The notes beneath the pieces were generated by a model, which was given only the letters and a program-made list of their open reading frames with translations, searched no databases and was not told the DNA's origin. Position numbers and translations under genes: made by a program. Shown here piece after piece: positions 1 through 7,550 of a stretch of 18,872 nt of DNA (positions are counted from its first letter, which is position 1; each line of letters starts with the position of its first letter). The DNA is from Svornostia sp051306365. Lineage in GTDB: Bacteria > Actinomycetota > Thermoleophilia > Solirubrobacterales > Solirubrobacteraceae. The stretch covers positions 1-18,872 of the forward strand of contig JBPPNC010000133.1 in NCBI GenBank assembly GCA_051306365.1. The letters are read 5' to 3'.

Positions 1-481
1 CCTCCGGCTGCGGCGGCAGCGTGCCGGCGGGCGCGGGCGGCGGCGCGGGCGGGTCGGGTTGGATGCGCACGACCTCCGGTTCGCCGGCCTGCAGCCAGTC
101 GTCCTCCGGCGCGATGACGGGTGCCTCCGCGGCGGCGAACGGGTCGCCGTGCGCGGGCGAGTGATCCTCGGGCGCCGGCACAGCCTCGCGGTGCGGGGCG
201 GCGGGCACGGGTTCCGGGACCGGCTCAGGCTCAGGTGCCGGAGCAGGCTCCCCGGCTGCCGGCGCCGGCTCGGGCTCCGCGGGTGGCGGGATCGGGGCGA
301 AGGGATCGCCCTGCGGCGGCCCGGGATCCACCGGTGCCGGCACAGCGGGCTCCAGCTCCGCAGCGGGATCGGCGGGCCGACCCTCGCGCGCAGCGCGACG
401 CGCCTCCCGCTCCTGGCGGGCACGCTCACGGTCGGCGGCGGAACGCTCGCTCTGGTTCTGCTGTCGTCCGAACAGGCTCAT
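1..481 (-). CDS. mltG: Probable endolytic murein transglycosylase MltG, N-terminal part (runs off the window)
   Basis: The frame is open from an ATG at 481 to the window edge, giving 160 residues. It begins MSLFGRQQNQ, continues with an Arg/Glu/Ala-rich charged stretch (residues 12-36), then a long Pro/Glu/Ala-rich segment. The segment GDPFA occurs twice (about residues 58-62 and 112-116). No transmembrane segment or catalytic domain is reached. The ATG overlaps the ruvX stop codon as ATGA, so the two are probably translationally coupled. The name rests mainly on the conserved actinobacterial order alaS-ruvX-mltG and on the disordered cytoplasmic N-terminus common in actinobacterial MltG. MltG is a membrane-anchored lytic transglycosylase that cleaves nascent glycan strands. 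Another membrane protein with a disordered leader remains possible. Confidence 0.55.
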   Translation of the reverse strand, partial: MSLFGRQQNQSERSAADRERARQEREARRAAREGRPADPAAELEPAVPAPVDPGPPQGDPFAPIPPPAEPEPAPAAGEPAPAPEPEPVPEPVPAAPHREAVPAPEDHSPAHGDPFAAAEAPVIAPEDDWLQAGEPEVVRIQPDPPAPPPAPAGTLPPQPE

Positions 482-912
482 GACGGCTGCGGTCCCGGCC
501 CAGCATGGGCGTCGGACTCCCCCATCACCCTACTCAGCCACCCCTCCAGAAGGTGGGCGGCGGCCCGGGAGTCCTCGGCCGTGCGGGGGTCGATGTCGCG
601 CTGGGCCAGAGCCGTGGTGAAGCGCTCGTCCTCGAGTTCGACCGGGACCTTCTTCCCCAGCCGCCGCTGGAGATTGGCCGCGAACTCGCGGGCCTCGCGG
701 GTCTGGTCGGTGTCGCGCCCCGACAGCCCGAGCGGCAGGCCGACGACGACGCGCTCGGCCTCGCGTTCGCGCACGACGTCCACGATCCGGGTCATGCCCT
801 TCTTCGTGCCCGGCCGCTCGACGACGTCCAGCGGCGTGGCCAGCGTGCCCGTGACGTCGCTGATCGCGACGCCGCAGCGCGCGCTGCCGTAGTCCAGCGC
901 GAGGACGCGCAC
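478..912 (-). CDS. ruvX: RuvX/YqgF family Holliday junction resolvase-like protein (pre-16S rRNA nuclease)
   Basis: The protein has 144 residues, typical for the family (about 140). It has an RNase H-like fold with the first acidic residue in LALDYGSARCG near the N-terminus, the central strand and loop VVVGLPLGLSG, and EDERFTT toward the C-terminus. In bacteria YqgF takes part in 16S rRNA 5' end maturation; Holliday junction resolution is the older, less certain assignment. The start is a GTG at 912, whose first base is the last base of the alaS stop (TAGTG). An upstream start would run back inside alaS. The stop overlaps the next start by ATGA. It lies in an alaS-ruvX-mltG operon and so is probably co-transcribed with alanyl-tRNA synthetase. 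Confidence 0.93.
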   Translation of the reverse strand: MRVLALDYGSARCGVAISDVTGTLATPLDVVERPGTKKGMTRIVDVVREREAERVVVGLPLGLSGRDTDQTREAREFAANLQRRLGKKVPVELEDERFTTALAQRDIDPRTAEDSRAAAHLLEGWLSRVMGESDAHAGPGPQPS

Positions 913-3530
913 TACGCGAGTGCGCGCTCGATGGCGGCCTTCGCCGCGGTCAGCGCGTCCAGGAGCTTCGCCGCGTCCTTCCCGCCGGCCTGCGCGATCG
1001 TGTCGCGCCCGCCGCCACCGCCGCCGACGACCTGCGCGGCCTCCTTGACGATCACGCCGGCCTTCACGCCGCGCTCGACGAGCGCTGGAGAGACGGCCAC
1101 GACCAGGCTGACCTTGCCGTCGGCGGCCGCGCCCAGCACGACGGCGCCCTGCTCGCCGAGCTTGCCCTTCACGCGATCGGCGACGTCCATGAGCTGCTTG
1201 GGCTCGATGCCCTCGACGACCTCGGCCACGACCGACGCCCCCGTGATGTCCGCCGCCTTGCCGGCGAGCGCGGCCTCGTCGGCGCCGCCGCCGGGGGCCT
1301 GGGCCTTCGCGGCCTGCTTGGCCTTCGCCTGGAGCGCGGCGATCGCGTCCGCCAGCCGCTCGGGATGGGTCTTCAGCGCCGCGGCGCCCTCGCGCAGCAG
1401 GCGGTCCTCGTCGCGCAGCAGCTTCACGGCCTCGGGACCGGTGATCGCCTCGATGCGCCGCACATTCGCCGCGCTGGAGCCCTCGCTCGTGATCTTGAAG
1501 ACGCCGATCTCCGCGGTCGCGCGCACGTGCGTGCCGCCGCACAGCTCGCGGGAGTACTCGCCGCCGCCGATCTCGACCATGCGCACGATGTCGCCGTACT
1601 TCTCGCCGAACAGCGCCATCGCACCGAGCTCCTGCGCCTCAGCGAGCGTCGTGGTCTGCGGGCGCACCGGGTCGTTGCGCAGGATCCACTCGTTGACGCG
1701 ATCCTCCACGGTCTTGACCTCTTCCGGCGAGAGGCGCTCGCCGTGGGTGAAGTCGAAGCGCAGCTTGTCCGGGCCGACGTACGACCCCGCCTGCCGAACA
1801 TGCGGGCCGAGCGCCTCGCGCAGCGCGGCGTGCAGGAGGTGTGTGGCGGTGTGGTTGGCCTGGGTCGCATGCCGGGCGGCGCGGTCGACGGTCGCGGTGA
1901 CGCGCTCGCCGTCCTTCAGCTCGCCCTGCTGCACGTCGACGACGAGCGCCTGGTCGCTGCCCAGGCGCAGCACGTCGGTCACGACCGCGCGGCAGTCGCC
2001 GCTGTCGCAGGCGATCTCGCCGCCGTCGGAGACCTGGCCACCGCCCGTGGCGTAGAACGGCGACTCCACGAGGCGCACGAGCAGCTGCCCGGCGACCTCG
2101 GCGATCTCGCCGACCGCGGTGTGCTGCTCGGTCGTCTCGTAGCCGACGAACTCCGTCTCGAAGTCGCTCGTGCGGACGAGCTCGAGCGCCTGCTCGCGCA
2201 GCCCCTCAGCGTCGGTGGCCTGCGCACGGCCGCCACGGGCGCGGGCGCGCTGCTGCTCCATGAGCTCGTCGAAGCCGGTGGTGTCGACCTCCAGGCCCTC
2301 CTCGAGCGCGATCTCGCGGGTGACCTCGAACGGGAAGCCGAACGTGTCGTGCAGCTTGAAGGCGTCCGTTGCGGGGATCGCCCCGGTCTCGCGGGAGCGC
2401 TCGATGACCTCCTCGAGCAGCTTCGTGCCCTGCTCGAGCGTGCGGCCGAAGCCCTCCTCCTCGGCCTTGACCCAGCGCTGGATGTTGTCGCGCTCCCTGG
2501 CGATCTCGGGGTAGCCCTTCCCCATGATCTCGATGACGCGGTCGACGTACAGCGGCAGGAACAGGCCGTTCTCGCCCTCGATGCCGATGCGGTGCCCCTG
2601 CTGGATCGCGCGGCGCATGATGCGCCGCAGGATGTAGCCGCGGTCCTCGTTCGAGGGCACGACGCCGTCGGTGATGAGGAACGTCATCGCACGCGAGTGG
2701 TCGGCGAGGATCCGCAGCGCCCGGTCGTCGGTCTCCTTCTGCGCGAGTTCGCGGCCCAGCTCGATGAGCGGGACGAAGTGGTCGGTCTCGAAGATCGTCG
2801 CGACGCCCTGCTGGATGAGCGCCATGCGGTTCAGGCCCAGGCCCGTGTCGATGTTCTGCGCCGGCAGCGGCGTCAACGTGTTGACCGGGTCCTGGTTGAA
2901 CTGCATGAAGACGAGGTTCCAGTACTCCAGGAAGCGCTCGTTCTCCTCACCCGGGAGGTCGTCCTCCTTGCCGAATGCCACACCGCGGTCGAGGTACAGC
3001 TCGGAGCACGGGCCGCAGGGGCCCGTCGGGCCGGCCTGCCAGAAGTTCTCCTCGCGGTTGCACGCGACGATCCGCTCCCGCGGCACGCCGATCGCCAGCC
3101 ACGCGTCGATGGCCTCCTGGTCGGGACCGAGGCCGAGCTCGTCGTCGCCCTCGAAGACCGTGACCCAGATGTCCTCGGGCCTGAACCCGAAGCCGTCCAG
3201 CGACAGCTCCCACGCAAACTCGGCGGCGCCCTGCTTGAAGTAGTCGCCCATCGAGAAGTTGCCGAGCATCTCGAAGAACGTGAGATGGCGGGCGGTGTTG
3301 CCGACGTTTTCGATGTCGGTGGTGCGGAAGCACTTCTGGCAGCTCGTCAGCCGGCGGTGCGGCGGCGTCTCCTGGCCGAGGAAGTACGGCTTCAGCGGGT
3401 GCATGCCCGCCGTGGTGAGCAGCACCGACGGATCGAAGGTCGCCGGAACCAGCGACGCGGAGGGCAGGCGCTTGTGGTCGCGGGAGGCGTAGAACGCCAG
3501 ATACGTCTCGCGGATCTCGTCGGTCGTCAT
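912..3530 (-). CDS. alaS: Alanyl-tRNA synthetase
   Basis: The protein has 872 residues, the usual length. The class II catalytic core occupies about residues 1-250, with the family start EIRETYLAFY, the loop CQKCFRTTDIENVG and GPCGPCSE. The editing domain carries the zinc site: HTATH (His560, His564) and CGGTH (Cys664, His668). A coiled linker leads to the C-terminal DHHA1-type domain with the glycine run and RDTIAQAGG. The enzyme attaches alanine to tRNA-Ala and clears mischarged Ser/Gly. I place the start at the ATG at 3530 because homology begins there; the frame stays open far upstream into the divergent lipoprotein gene, which is fortuitous. No Shine-Dalgarno sequence precedes this ATG, but a seven-codon ORF with a strong one ends 2 bases before it. 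Confidence 0.97.
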   Translation of the reverse strand: MTTDEIRETYLAFYASRDHKRLPSASLVPATFDPSVLLTTAGMHPLKPYFLGQETPPHRRLTSCQKCFRTTDIENVGNTARHLTFFEMLGNFSMGDYFKQGAAEFAWELSLDGFGFRPEDIWVTVFEGDDELGLGPDQEAIDAWLAIGVPRERIVACNREENFWQAGPTGPCGPCSELYLDRGVAFGKEDDLPGEENERFLEYWNLVFMQFNQDPVNTLTPLPAQNIDTGLGLNRMALIQQGVATIFETDHFVPLIELGRELAQKETDDRALRILADHSRAMTFLITDGVVPSNEDRGYILRRIMRRAIQQGHRIGIEGENGLFLPLYVDRVIEIMGKGYPEIARERDNIQRWVKAEEEGFGRTLEQGTKLLEEVIERSRETGAIPATDAFKLHDTFGFPFEVTREIALEEGLEVDTTGFDELMEQQRARARGGRAQATDAEGLREQALELVRTSDFETEFVGYETTEQHTAVGEIAEVAGQLLVRLVESPFYATGGGQVSDGGEIACDSGDCRAVVTDVLRLGSDQALVVDVQQGELKDGERVTATVDRAARHATQANHTATHLLHAALREALGPHVRQAGSYVGPDKLRFDFTHGERLSPEEVKTVEDRVNEWILRNDPVRPQTTTLAEAQELGAMALFGEKYGDIVRMVEIGGGEYSRELCGGTHVRATAEIGVFKITSEGSSAANVRRIEAITGPEAVKLLRDEDRLLREGAAALKTHPERLADAIAALQAKAKQAAKAQAPGGGADEAALAGKAADITGASVVAEVVEGIEPKQLMDVADRVKGKLGEQGAVVLGAAADGKVSLVVAVSPALVERGVKAGVIVKEAAQVVGGGGGGRDTIAQAGGKDAAKLLDALTAAKAAIERALA

Positions 3531-3532
3531 CG

Positions 3533-3556
3533 TCACGACCGTTGATTCAAGCGCAT
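3533..3556 (-). CDS. Possible seven-codon upstream ORF (leader peptide) before alaS
   Basis: On the minus strand an ATG at 3556 opens MRLNQRS and stops at TGA (3535-3533). An AAGGGAG Shine-Dalgarno sequence at 3570-3564 sits 7 bases upstream of its ATG, an ideal spacing. The stop lies 2 bases before the alaS ATG (TGACGATG), in a different frame. The alaS ATG has no Shine-Dalgarno of its own, so ribosomes may load on the short ORF and reinitiate at alaS. There is no alanine codon in the peptide, so classical attenuation by alanine supply is not suggested. Whether it is translated is inference. Confidence 0.4.
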   Translation of the reverse strand: MRLNQRS

Positions 3557-3563
3557 GACGCCG

Positions 3564-3570
3564 CTCCCTT
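3564..3570 (-). promoter_or_regulatory. Shine-Dalgarno sequence AAGGGAG serving the alaS leader ORF
   Basis: Reading the minus strand, AAGGGAG is followed by 7 bases and then ATG (3556). It is the only strong ribosome-binding sequence in the 58-base gap between alaS and the divergent lipoprotein gene. It lies about 33 bases from the alaS ATG, too far to serve it directly. Confidence 0.5.
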
Positions 3571-3575
3571 CGTTC

Positions 3576-3581
3576 TATGCT
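3576..3581 (+). promoter_or_regulatory. Candidate -10 element TATGCT for the cyclophilin gene
   Basis: TATGCT ends 7 bases before the ATG at 3589, the distance expected for a leaderless transcript whose first base is at or near the start codon. It decides the start: the alternative in-frame ATG at 3577 lies inside this hexamer. No good -35 hexamer is visible at 16-18 bases upstream. The same hexamer, similarly placed, precedes the HtaA-like gene. Confidence 0.4.
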
Positions 3582-3588
3582 CGCGCGC

Positions 3589-4272
3589 ATGTCGCGTCTT
3601 CTGGCCGTCCTGACCGTCCTGCTCGCGCTCACGTTCGCCGCCTGCGGCTCCGATGACGAGGACTCCGGAGACGGCGCGGCCACGCAGGCTGCGACGACGC
3701 AGGAGGCCGCCGCGCCGGGCGGGTGCACCCCCGCCGAGCCCGCCGCCGCGAAGGACGGCAAGGTCGGCGAGCCGACCGGCAGGCTCGACGCATCGAAGAC
3801 GTACGTCGCGACGGTCACGACGAACTGCGGCGTGTTTGAGATCACGCTCGACGTCAAGCGGGCGCCGAAGACGTCGAACTCCTTCAAGCACCTCGCCGAC
3901 GAGGGCTTCTTCGACGGCACGTCCTTCCACCGCATCGTGCCCGGGTTCGTCATCCAGGGCGGCGACCCGTCGGGCGACGGCACGGGCGGCCCGGACTACT
4001 CCGTCGAGGAGGCGCCCCCGAGCGACCTGAAGTACACGAAGGGCATCGTCGCGATGGCGAAGACCGGTGCCGAGGCGCCGGGCACGTCAGGCAGCCAGTT
4101 CTACGTCGTGACCGGCGAGGACGCGGGCCTGCCGCCCGAATACGCGCTGCTCGGCGAGGTCACCGGCGGCATGGAGGTCGTCGACACGATCGCGGGCGTC
4201 GAGACCGACCCGTCGACCGAACAGCCCGTCGACCCGGTGATCATCGAGGGCATCAAGGTCACGGCGTCCTAG
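3589..4272 (+). CDS. Cyclophilin-type peptidyl-prolyl cis-trans isomerase, lipoprotein
   Basis: With the ATG at 3589 the protein has 227 residues. It begins with a lipoprotein signal peptide (MSRLLAVLTVLLALTFAAC, lipobox Cys at residue 19), then an acidic and Ala/Thr-rich linker. The cyclophilin domain starts near GVFEITL. Family motifs are clear: FHRIVPGFVIQGGDP, MAKTGAEAPGTSGSQFYV and the closing LLGEVTGGMEVVD. The tryptophan that binds cyclosporin in eukaryotic homologues is replaced by a PPEY segment, common in bacterial forms. It should speed proline isomerisation of proteins outside the cytoplasmic membrane. It is divergent from alaS across 58 bases. The in-frame ATG at 3577 would add MLAR but overlaps a likely -10 element. 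Confidence 0.93.
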   Translation: MSRLLAVLTVLLALTFAACGSDDEDSGDGAATQAATTQEAAAPGGCTPAEPAAAKDGKVGEPTGRLDASKTYVATVTTNCGVFEITLDVKRAPKTSNSFKHLADEGFFDGTSFHRIVPGFVIQGGDPSGDGTGGPDYSVEEAPPSDLKYTKGIVAMAKTGAEAPGTSGSQFYVVTGEDAGLPPEYALLGEVTGGMEVVDTIAGVETDPSTEQPVDPVIIEGIKVTAS

Positions 4273-4281
4273 CCCCGCGCC

Positions 4282-4434
4282 ATGTGCCAGACACTCCAGC
4301 CCGAGGACCGGCTCGTGGTCTCCGAGCCGCTCGGCGCCCTCGAAGGCGTGTGGCGCGAGGTGCCCGATCGGATGGCCGTGATCGTGCAGCGCGGCGTGGA
4401 CGAGCGGGTCCCGTTCGCGGCACTCACGCCCTGA
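4282..4434 (+). pseudogene. C-terminal remnant of a class II glutamine amidotransferase (50-residue ORF)
   Basis: An ORF beginning MCQTLQPEDRLVV opens 9 bases after the cyclophilin stop, in the same frame, and encodes 50 residues. Its core, VVSEPLGALEGVWREVP followed by a short valine-rich strand and VPF, resembles the extreme C-terminus of EgtC/YafJ-like class II glutamine amidotransferases, which end with a 'V(A)SEPL...W..VP' motif. The N-terminal nucleophile domain is missing. The stop codon overlaps the convergent metallophosphoesterase end by 11 bases. The ATG with TGC right after it mimics the Met-Cys start of a class II amidotransferase, probably by chance. It is either a decayed gene or a short expressed ORF; I favour decay. 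Confidence 0.45.
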
Positions 4435-6049
4435 GCGGCAGGGCGAAGCGGTCGAGGACCCATGGCGCGCCATCCGGCCGGGTGGTGTCGTAGGCGTAGG
4501 TGATGACCTCCTCCCGGGCGGTGTCCAGGACGGTGAACGCCGTGATCTCGTCGCTGGCGAGGTACGGCAGCGGACGACCCTCCCCGTCGCGTTCGTGGCG
4601 CTCGGTCGGGACGACGGGTGCCAGCCCGCCGGGGTCCCCCGCCACCGGATGGTCGTCGGCCGGCCATGGCGGCGGTGGCGCGGGCCGCGCCGCGCCGCCG
4701 GGCACGAAAGCGCCGTACGTATTGCCAACGTTCGCCGCCTCGACGTGGTGGACCCCACCAGGGCTCACGAACCGGTTGAACACGTGCGTGTGGCCGCTCA
4801 CCACGAGGTCGACGCCCGCCGCTTCGAGCATCGGCTCGACGTGACGGCGCAACTGGTCGTGCTCGAGCGGGTACTCGTAGCGCACGCCGCGCAACGCGCC
4901 GTCCGGCGCGCGGTCCTCGATGCGGCGCGGCTCGACGTACGCGGGCAGCGCGTTCTCTCCGAGCGAGTGCATGGGGTGATGGACCATGACCACGCGCAAC
5001 CGGGCAGCGTTGAACGCGTCCGACGCCAGCTCGCCTGCCAGCCACGCGAGCTGGTCGCTGCCCGGAGTGAGCACCGCGAGCGGGTGCTGGCCCCAGCCCT
5101 GGGCGAGCTCGTCGCCGAGCACGGTCTCGCCTTCGACGTACCGACTCGTCCCCTGGGCGGGGTCGGTGTGCCGGGGCCTCCAGATGGTCGCCGCCACCAG
5201 CGCCACCACGCGCACGTCGCCGATCGTGACGGCCCACCAGCCGCGCGCATCGCCGCCGGGCGGCGGTGGGAACAGCTCCAGTGCGGTCGTCGCGTTGCGG
5301 CTGTGATCGCGCACCCAGCCCACCCGGTCCCGGGACAGGTCGCCGACGGCCGCACCCGCGTCGTACGCGCGGGCCGCCACCTCGGGCGGTACGGGCGCGG
5401 CGAACTCGGCGTCCAGCGTGTCGAGACCGTGGCGCCCCATGAACTCGTGGTTGCCGAGCGCCACGTGCAGCGGGGCGCGCTGCGCGAGCGGGGCGCCCCG
5501 CCACCGAGTGCCAGCGTGCTCGCGGTCGGCGCGCCCCTGCAGCACAGGGAAGAACGCGCCGCCTGACGGGTCGTCGAACCACTCCGACGCGCGGTCGGGC
5601 ACGTTGACGAGGTCGCCGGCGAGCAGGACCGCGTCGATGTCGCCGAGCGCGTCGTGCGCCGCCTGGATGTTCGCCGCGGTCATCGGCTTGAGCTGATGGT
5701 CGGAGGTCAGCAGCAGTCGCACCGGCGCGCCGGGCGGGGGTGGCGCCGCCAGGGTGTGACCGTCGCTGACCGCCGGTGACACGCCGCTGGCGGGCGTGCT
5801 CTCCACGCGGTACGGCACGCGCACCCCCGGGGCCAGGCCGTCCACCACGGCCTCGTGACGCCAGAGGCGGCGCCGCTGCACGCCCGTGTCGGTGTCCTCG
5901 CGGGTGCGCGACAGCTCGCGCGTCCGGGCGAGGATGCGCCGGCCGTCCACCACGACCTCGTGGGCGGTGCCGCGCCACGCCGTGACCCACGCCACCCGCA
6001 CGGCGTCGGCGCCCGTCGGCAGCAGGTAGGGGTCGGTGAGGAGGCGCAC
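4424..6049 (-). CDS. Purple-acid-phosphatase-like metallophosphoesterase
   Basis: The protein has 541 residues. An N-terminal beta-rich, fibronectin-like region (about 10-105) precedes a calcineurin-type phosphoesterase domain. Metal-binding blocks appear in order: TSDHQ (residues 116-119), GD (145-146), GNHE (199-202), HHP (357-359) and GHTH (419-422). The segment SDQLAWLAGEL is typical of purple-acid-phosphatase relatives. It should hydrolyse phosphate esters with a two-metal centre; the substrate is unknown. No signal peptide is seen, so it may be cytoplasmic, which is unusual for this group. The start is a GTG at 6049, preceded by TAGGA about 8 bases upstream. It lies 45 bases downstream of mnmA on the same strand. 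Confidence 0.85.
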   Translation of the reverse strand: MRLLTDPYLLPTGADAVRVAWVTAWRGTAHEVVVDGRRILARTRELSRTREDTDTGVQRRRLWRHEAVVDGLAPGVRVPYRVESTPASGVSPAVSDGHTLAAPPPPGAPVRLLLTSDHQLKPMTAANIQAAHDALGDIDAVLLAGDLVNVPDRASEWFDDPSGGAFFPVLQGRADREHAGTRWRGAPLAQRAPLHVALGNHEFMGRHGLDTLDAEFAAPVPPEVAARAYDAGAAVGDLSRDRVGWVRDHSRNATTALELFPPPPGGDARGWWAVTIGDVRVVALVAATIWRPRHTDPAQGTSRYVEGETVLGDELAQGWGQHPLAVLTPGSDQLAWLAGELASDAFNAARLRVVMVHHPMHSLGENALPAYVEPRRIEDRAPDGALRGVRYEYPLEHDQLRRHVEPMLEAAGVDLVVSGHTHVFNRFVSPGGVHHVEAANVGNTYGAFVPGGAARPAPPPPWPADDHPVAGDPGGLAPVVPTERHERDGEGRPLPYLASDEITAFTVLDTAREEVITYAYDTTRPDGAPWVLDRFALPLRA

Positions 6050-6094
6050 GCACGGGTCCTACGCCCCCCTCCGCGCGACGGGGTGAACGATCGG

Positions 6095-7525
6095 TTACCG
6101 CACCGGTGCGATGGTCGCGCAGCCGACGATCGCGTCGCCGCGCAGGAGCACCGCCGCCTGTCCGGGGGCGGCGCCGTCCATGGGGTCGGCGAGCACCACA
6201 TCCTCGCCATCCAGCCGCGCGGCGAGCGGGCGCTGGCGGTAGCGCAGCTTCACGGCGTCGACCTCCTCGGGCGGGCGGTGCAGCGTGAGGTCTCGCAGCC
6301 GCACGCGGGTGGTGGCCAGGGCCTCGCGGGGACCGACCGTCACCGTGTTCGCGTCCGCGTCGGTGCCGAGCACGTAGAGCGCCTCGGGCCGCCCGTCGGC
6401 GTCGGGCGCGCTGAGGCCGATGCCGCGGCGCTGGCCCACGGTGTAGTGATGGTGGCCGCGGTGGCGGCCGAGCTCGCGGCCGTCGCGGTCGACGATCGCG
6501 CCCTCGCGGTCGCGCAGCCGCCCGTGACGTTCGAGGAACCGTGCCTTGCCGGTGCCCGCCAGGAAACAGAGGTCCTGGGACTCGGGTGCCCGGGCGACCG
6601 GCAGGCCGGCGGCGGCCGCGATCTCGCGGACCTCGGGCTTCGTGAGCTCCCCCAGCGGGAAGTGCAGCCGCGCGATCGTGGCCGGTGCGAGCGCCGCAAG
6701 CATGTAGGTCTGGTCCTTGGCAGGGTCGGCCGCGTGCGCCAGCAGCCCGTCCGACACGCGGGCGTAGTGGCCTGTGGCGAGCCGCGCGGCGCCGAGCCGG
6801 TCGGCGAGGTCGACCATCGCGTCCAGGCGGACGTTGCCGTTGCAGCGCACGCACGGGTTCGGCGTGAGGCCGGCGGCGTGGTCGGCAAGGTACGGATCGA
6901 CGACACCGGCACGGAACTCGCCGCGCAGGTCGATCGTCAGGTGCGGCAGGCCCATCCGGTGCGCGAGTCCTCGGGCGACCCGCACCGCGGACGCCGAGCA
7001 GCACGACGCCTCGGCGTCGTTTTCCGGGTCGCGCCACAGCTCCAGCGTCACCGCGCACACCTCGGCGCCGGGATCCCGGGCGCACAGCAGCGCCGCCACG
7101 GCGCTGTCGACCCCGCCGCTCATCGCGACCAGCGTGCGGTCGGCCGACGGATCGAGCGCCGCGCCCGCGCGCGCCGCGGCGCCGAGGGCCTGGTGCAGCG
7201 CGTCGCTGACGAGATCGGCGGCGTGCAGCTTGCCGGCGGAGAGCCCGCCGAGTGCCGCGGCGATCGTGGGCGCGCCGACCCGGGCGGCGTCCAGGAGCCG
7301 TGCGCCGTCGATCAGCTCCACGGCCGCGCTCGCGGCGGCGGTCAGCGCGCCGCACCCGTCGGCTTCGAAGCCGGCAGCCGTCACCCGTGTGCCGTCGAGC
7401 GTGAGCCCGAACCGCACGAGATCCCCGCAGGCCGAACCGCCCGCGCTGGCATGCAGCGCGTCAGCCGGAATCGCGCCGTGGCCCTGCGGGTGGCGTAGAT
7501 GCTCCTCGAACCGCTCGTCGGCCAT
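6095..7525 (-). CDS. mnmA: IscU-like domain fused to tRNA 2-thiouridine(34) synthase MnmA
   Basis: The protein has 476 residues, about 110 longer than MnmA alone. Residues 1-120 match the IscU/NifU scaffold fold: HPQGHG, SACGD (Cys33, Asp35), DGCGA (Cys58) and GKLHAADL. The third cluster ligand (Cys106 in E. coli IscU, after His105) is alanine here (His101-Ala102). Residues 130-476 are MnmA: PP-loop SGGVDS (136-141), CC at 175-176, TPNPCVRCN with the catalytic Cys228, and SQDLCF with Cys320. MnmA adenylates U34 of tRNA Lys/Glu/Gln and inserts sulfur. The fused domain may deliver sulfur or hold a cluster; this is inference. The start is an ATG at 7525, with a possible -10 element 8 bases upstream. 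Confidence 0.9.
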   Translation of the reverse strand: MADERFEEHLRHPQGHGAIPADALHASAGGSACGDLVRFGLTLDGTRVTAAGFEADGCGALTAAASAAVELIDGARLLDAARVGAPTIAAALGGLSAGKLHAADLVSDALHQALGAAARAGAALDPSADRTLVAMSGGVDSAVAALLCARDPGAEVCAVTLELWRDPENDAEASCCSASAVRVARGLAHRMGLPHLTIDLRGEFRAGVVDPYLADHAAGLTPNPCVRCNGNVRLDAMVDLADRLGAARLATGHYARVSDGLLAHAADPAKDQTYMLAALAPATIARLHFPLGELTKPEVREIAAAAGLPVARAPESQDLCFLAGTGKARFLERHGRLRDREGAIVDRDGRELGRHRGHHHYTVGQRRGIGLSAPDADGRPEALYVLGTDADANTVTVGPREALATTRVRLRDLTLHRPPEEVDAVKLRYRQRPLAARLDGEDVVLADPMDGAAPGQAAVLLRGDAIVGCATIAPVR

Positions 7526-7533
7526 GAAGGCCG

Positions 7534-7539
7534 AGTGTA
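7534..7539 (-). promoter_or_regulatory. Candidate -10 element TACACT for iscU-mnmA
   Basis: On the minus strand TACACT ends 8 bases before the ATG at 7525, fitting a leaderless transcript. No Shine-Dalgarno sequence is visible before this ATG. The element lies in the 25-base gap after the thioredoxin-like gene, so mnmA may have both read-through and its own promoter. Confidence 0.35.
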
Positions 7540-7550
7540 GATGCGGCGCG

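Noticed and set aside
1365..3545. Long plus-strand frames opposite alaS (also 505-2055) and similar frames opposite aspS, hisS and mnmA
   Set aside because: These are antisense shadows typical of high-GC DNA, with skewed composition (Arg, Leu, Asp or Ala) and no motifs; the minus-strand genes are certain.
3531..3983. In-frame extension of alaS upstream to 3983 (151 extra residues)
   Set aside because: AlaRS homology starts at the ATG at 3530; the extension is antisense to the lipoprotein cyclophilin and has no family match.
4269..7355. Minus-strand 1028-residue frame across the phosphatase and mnmA genes
   Set aside because: Arg/Gly/Pro-rich out-of-frame translation of two well-identified genes.
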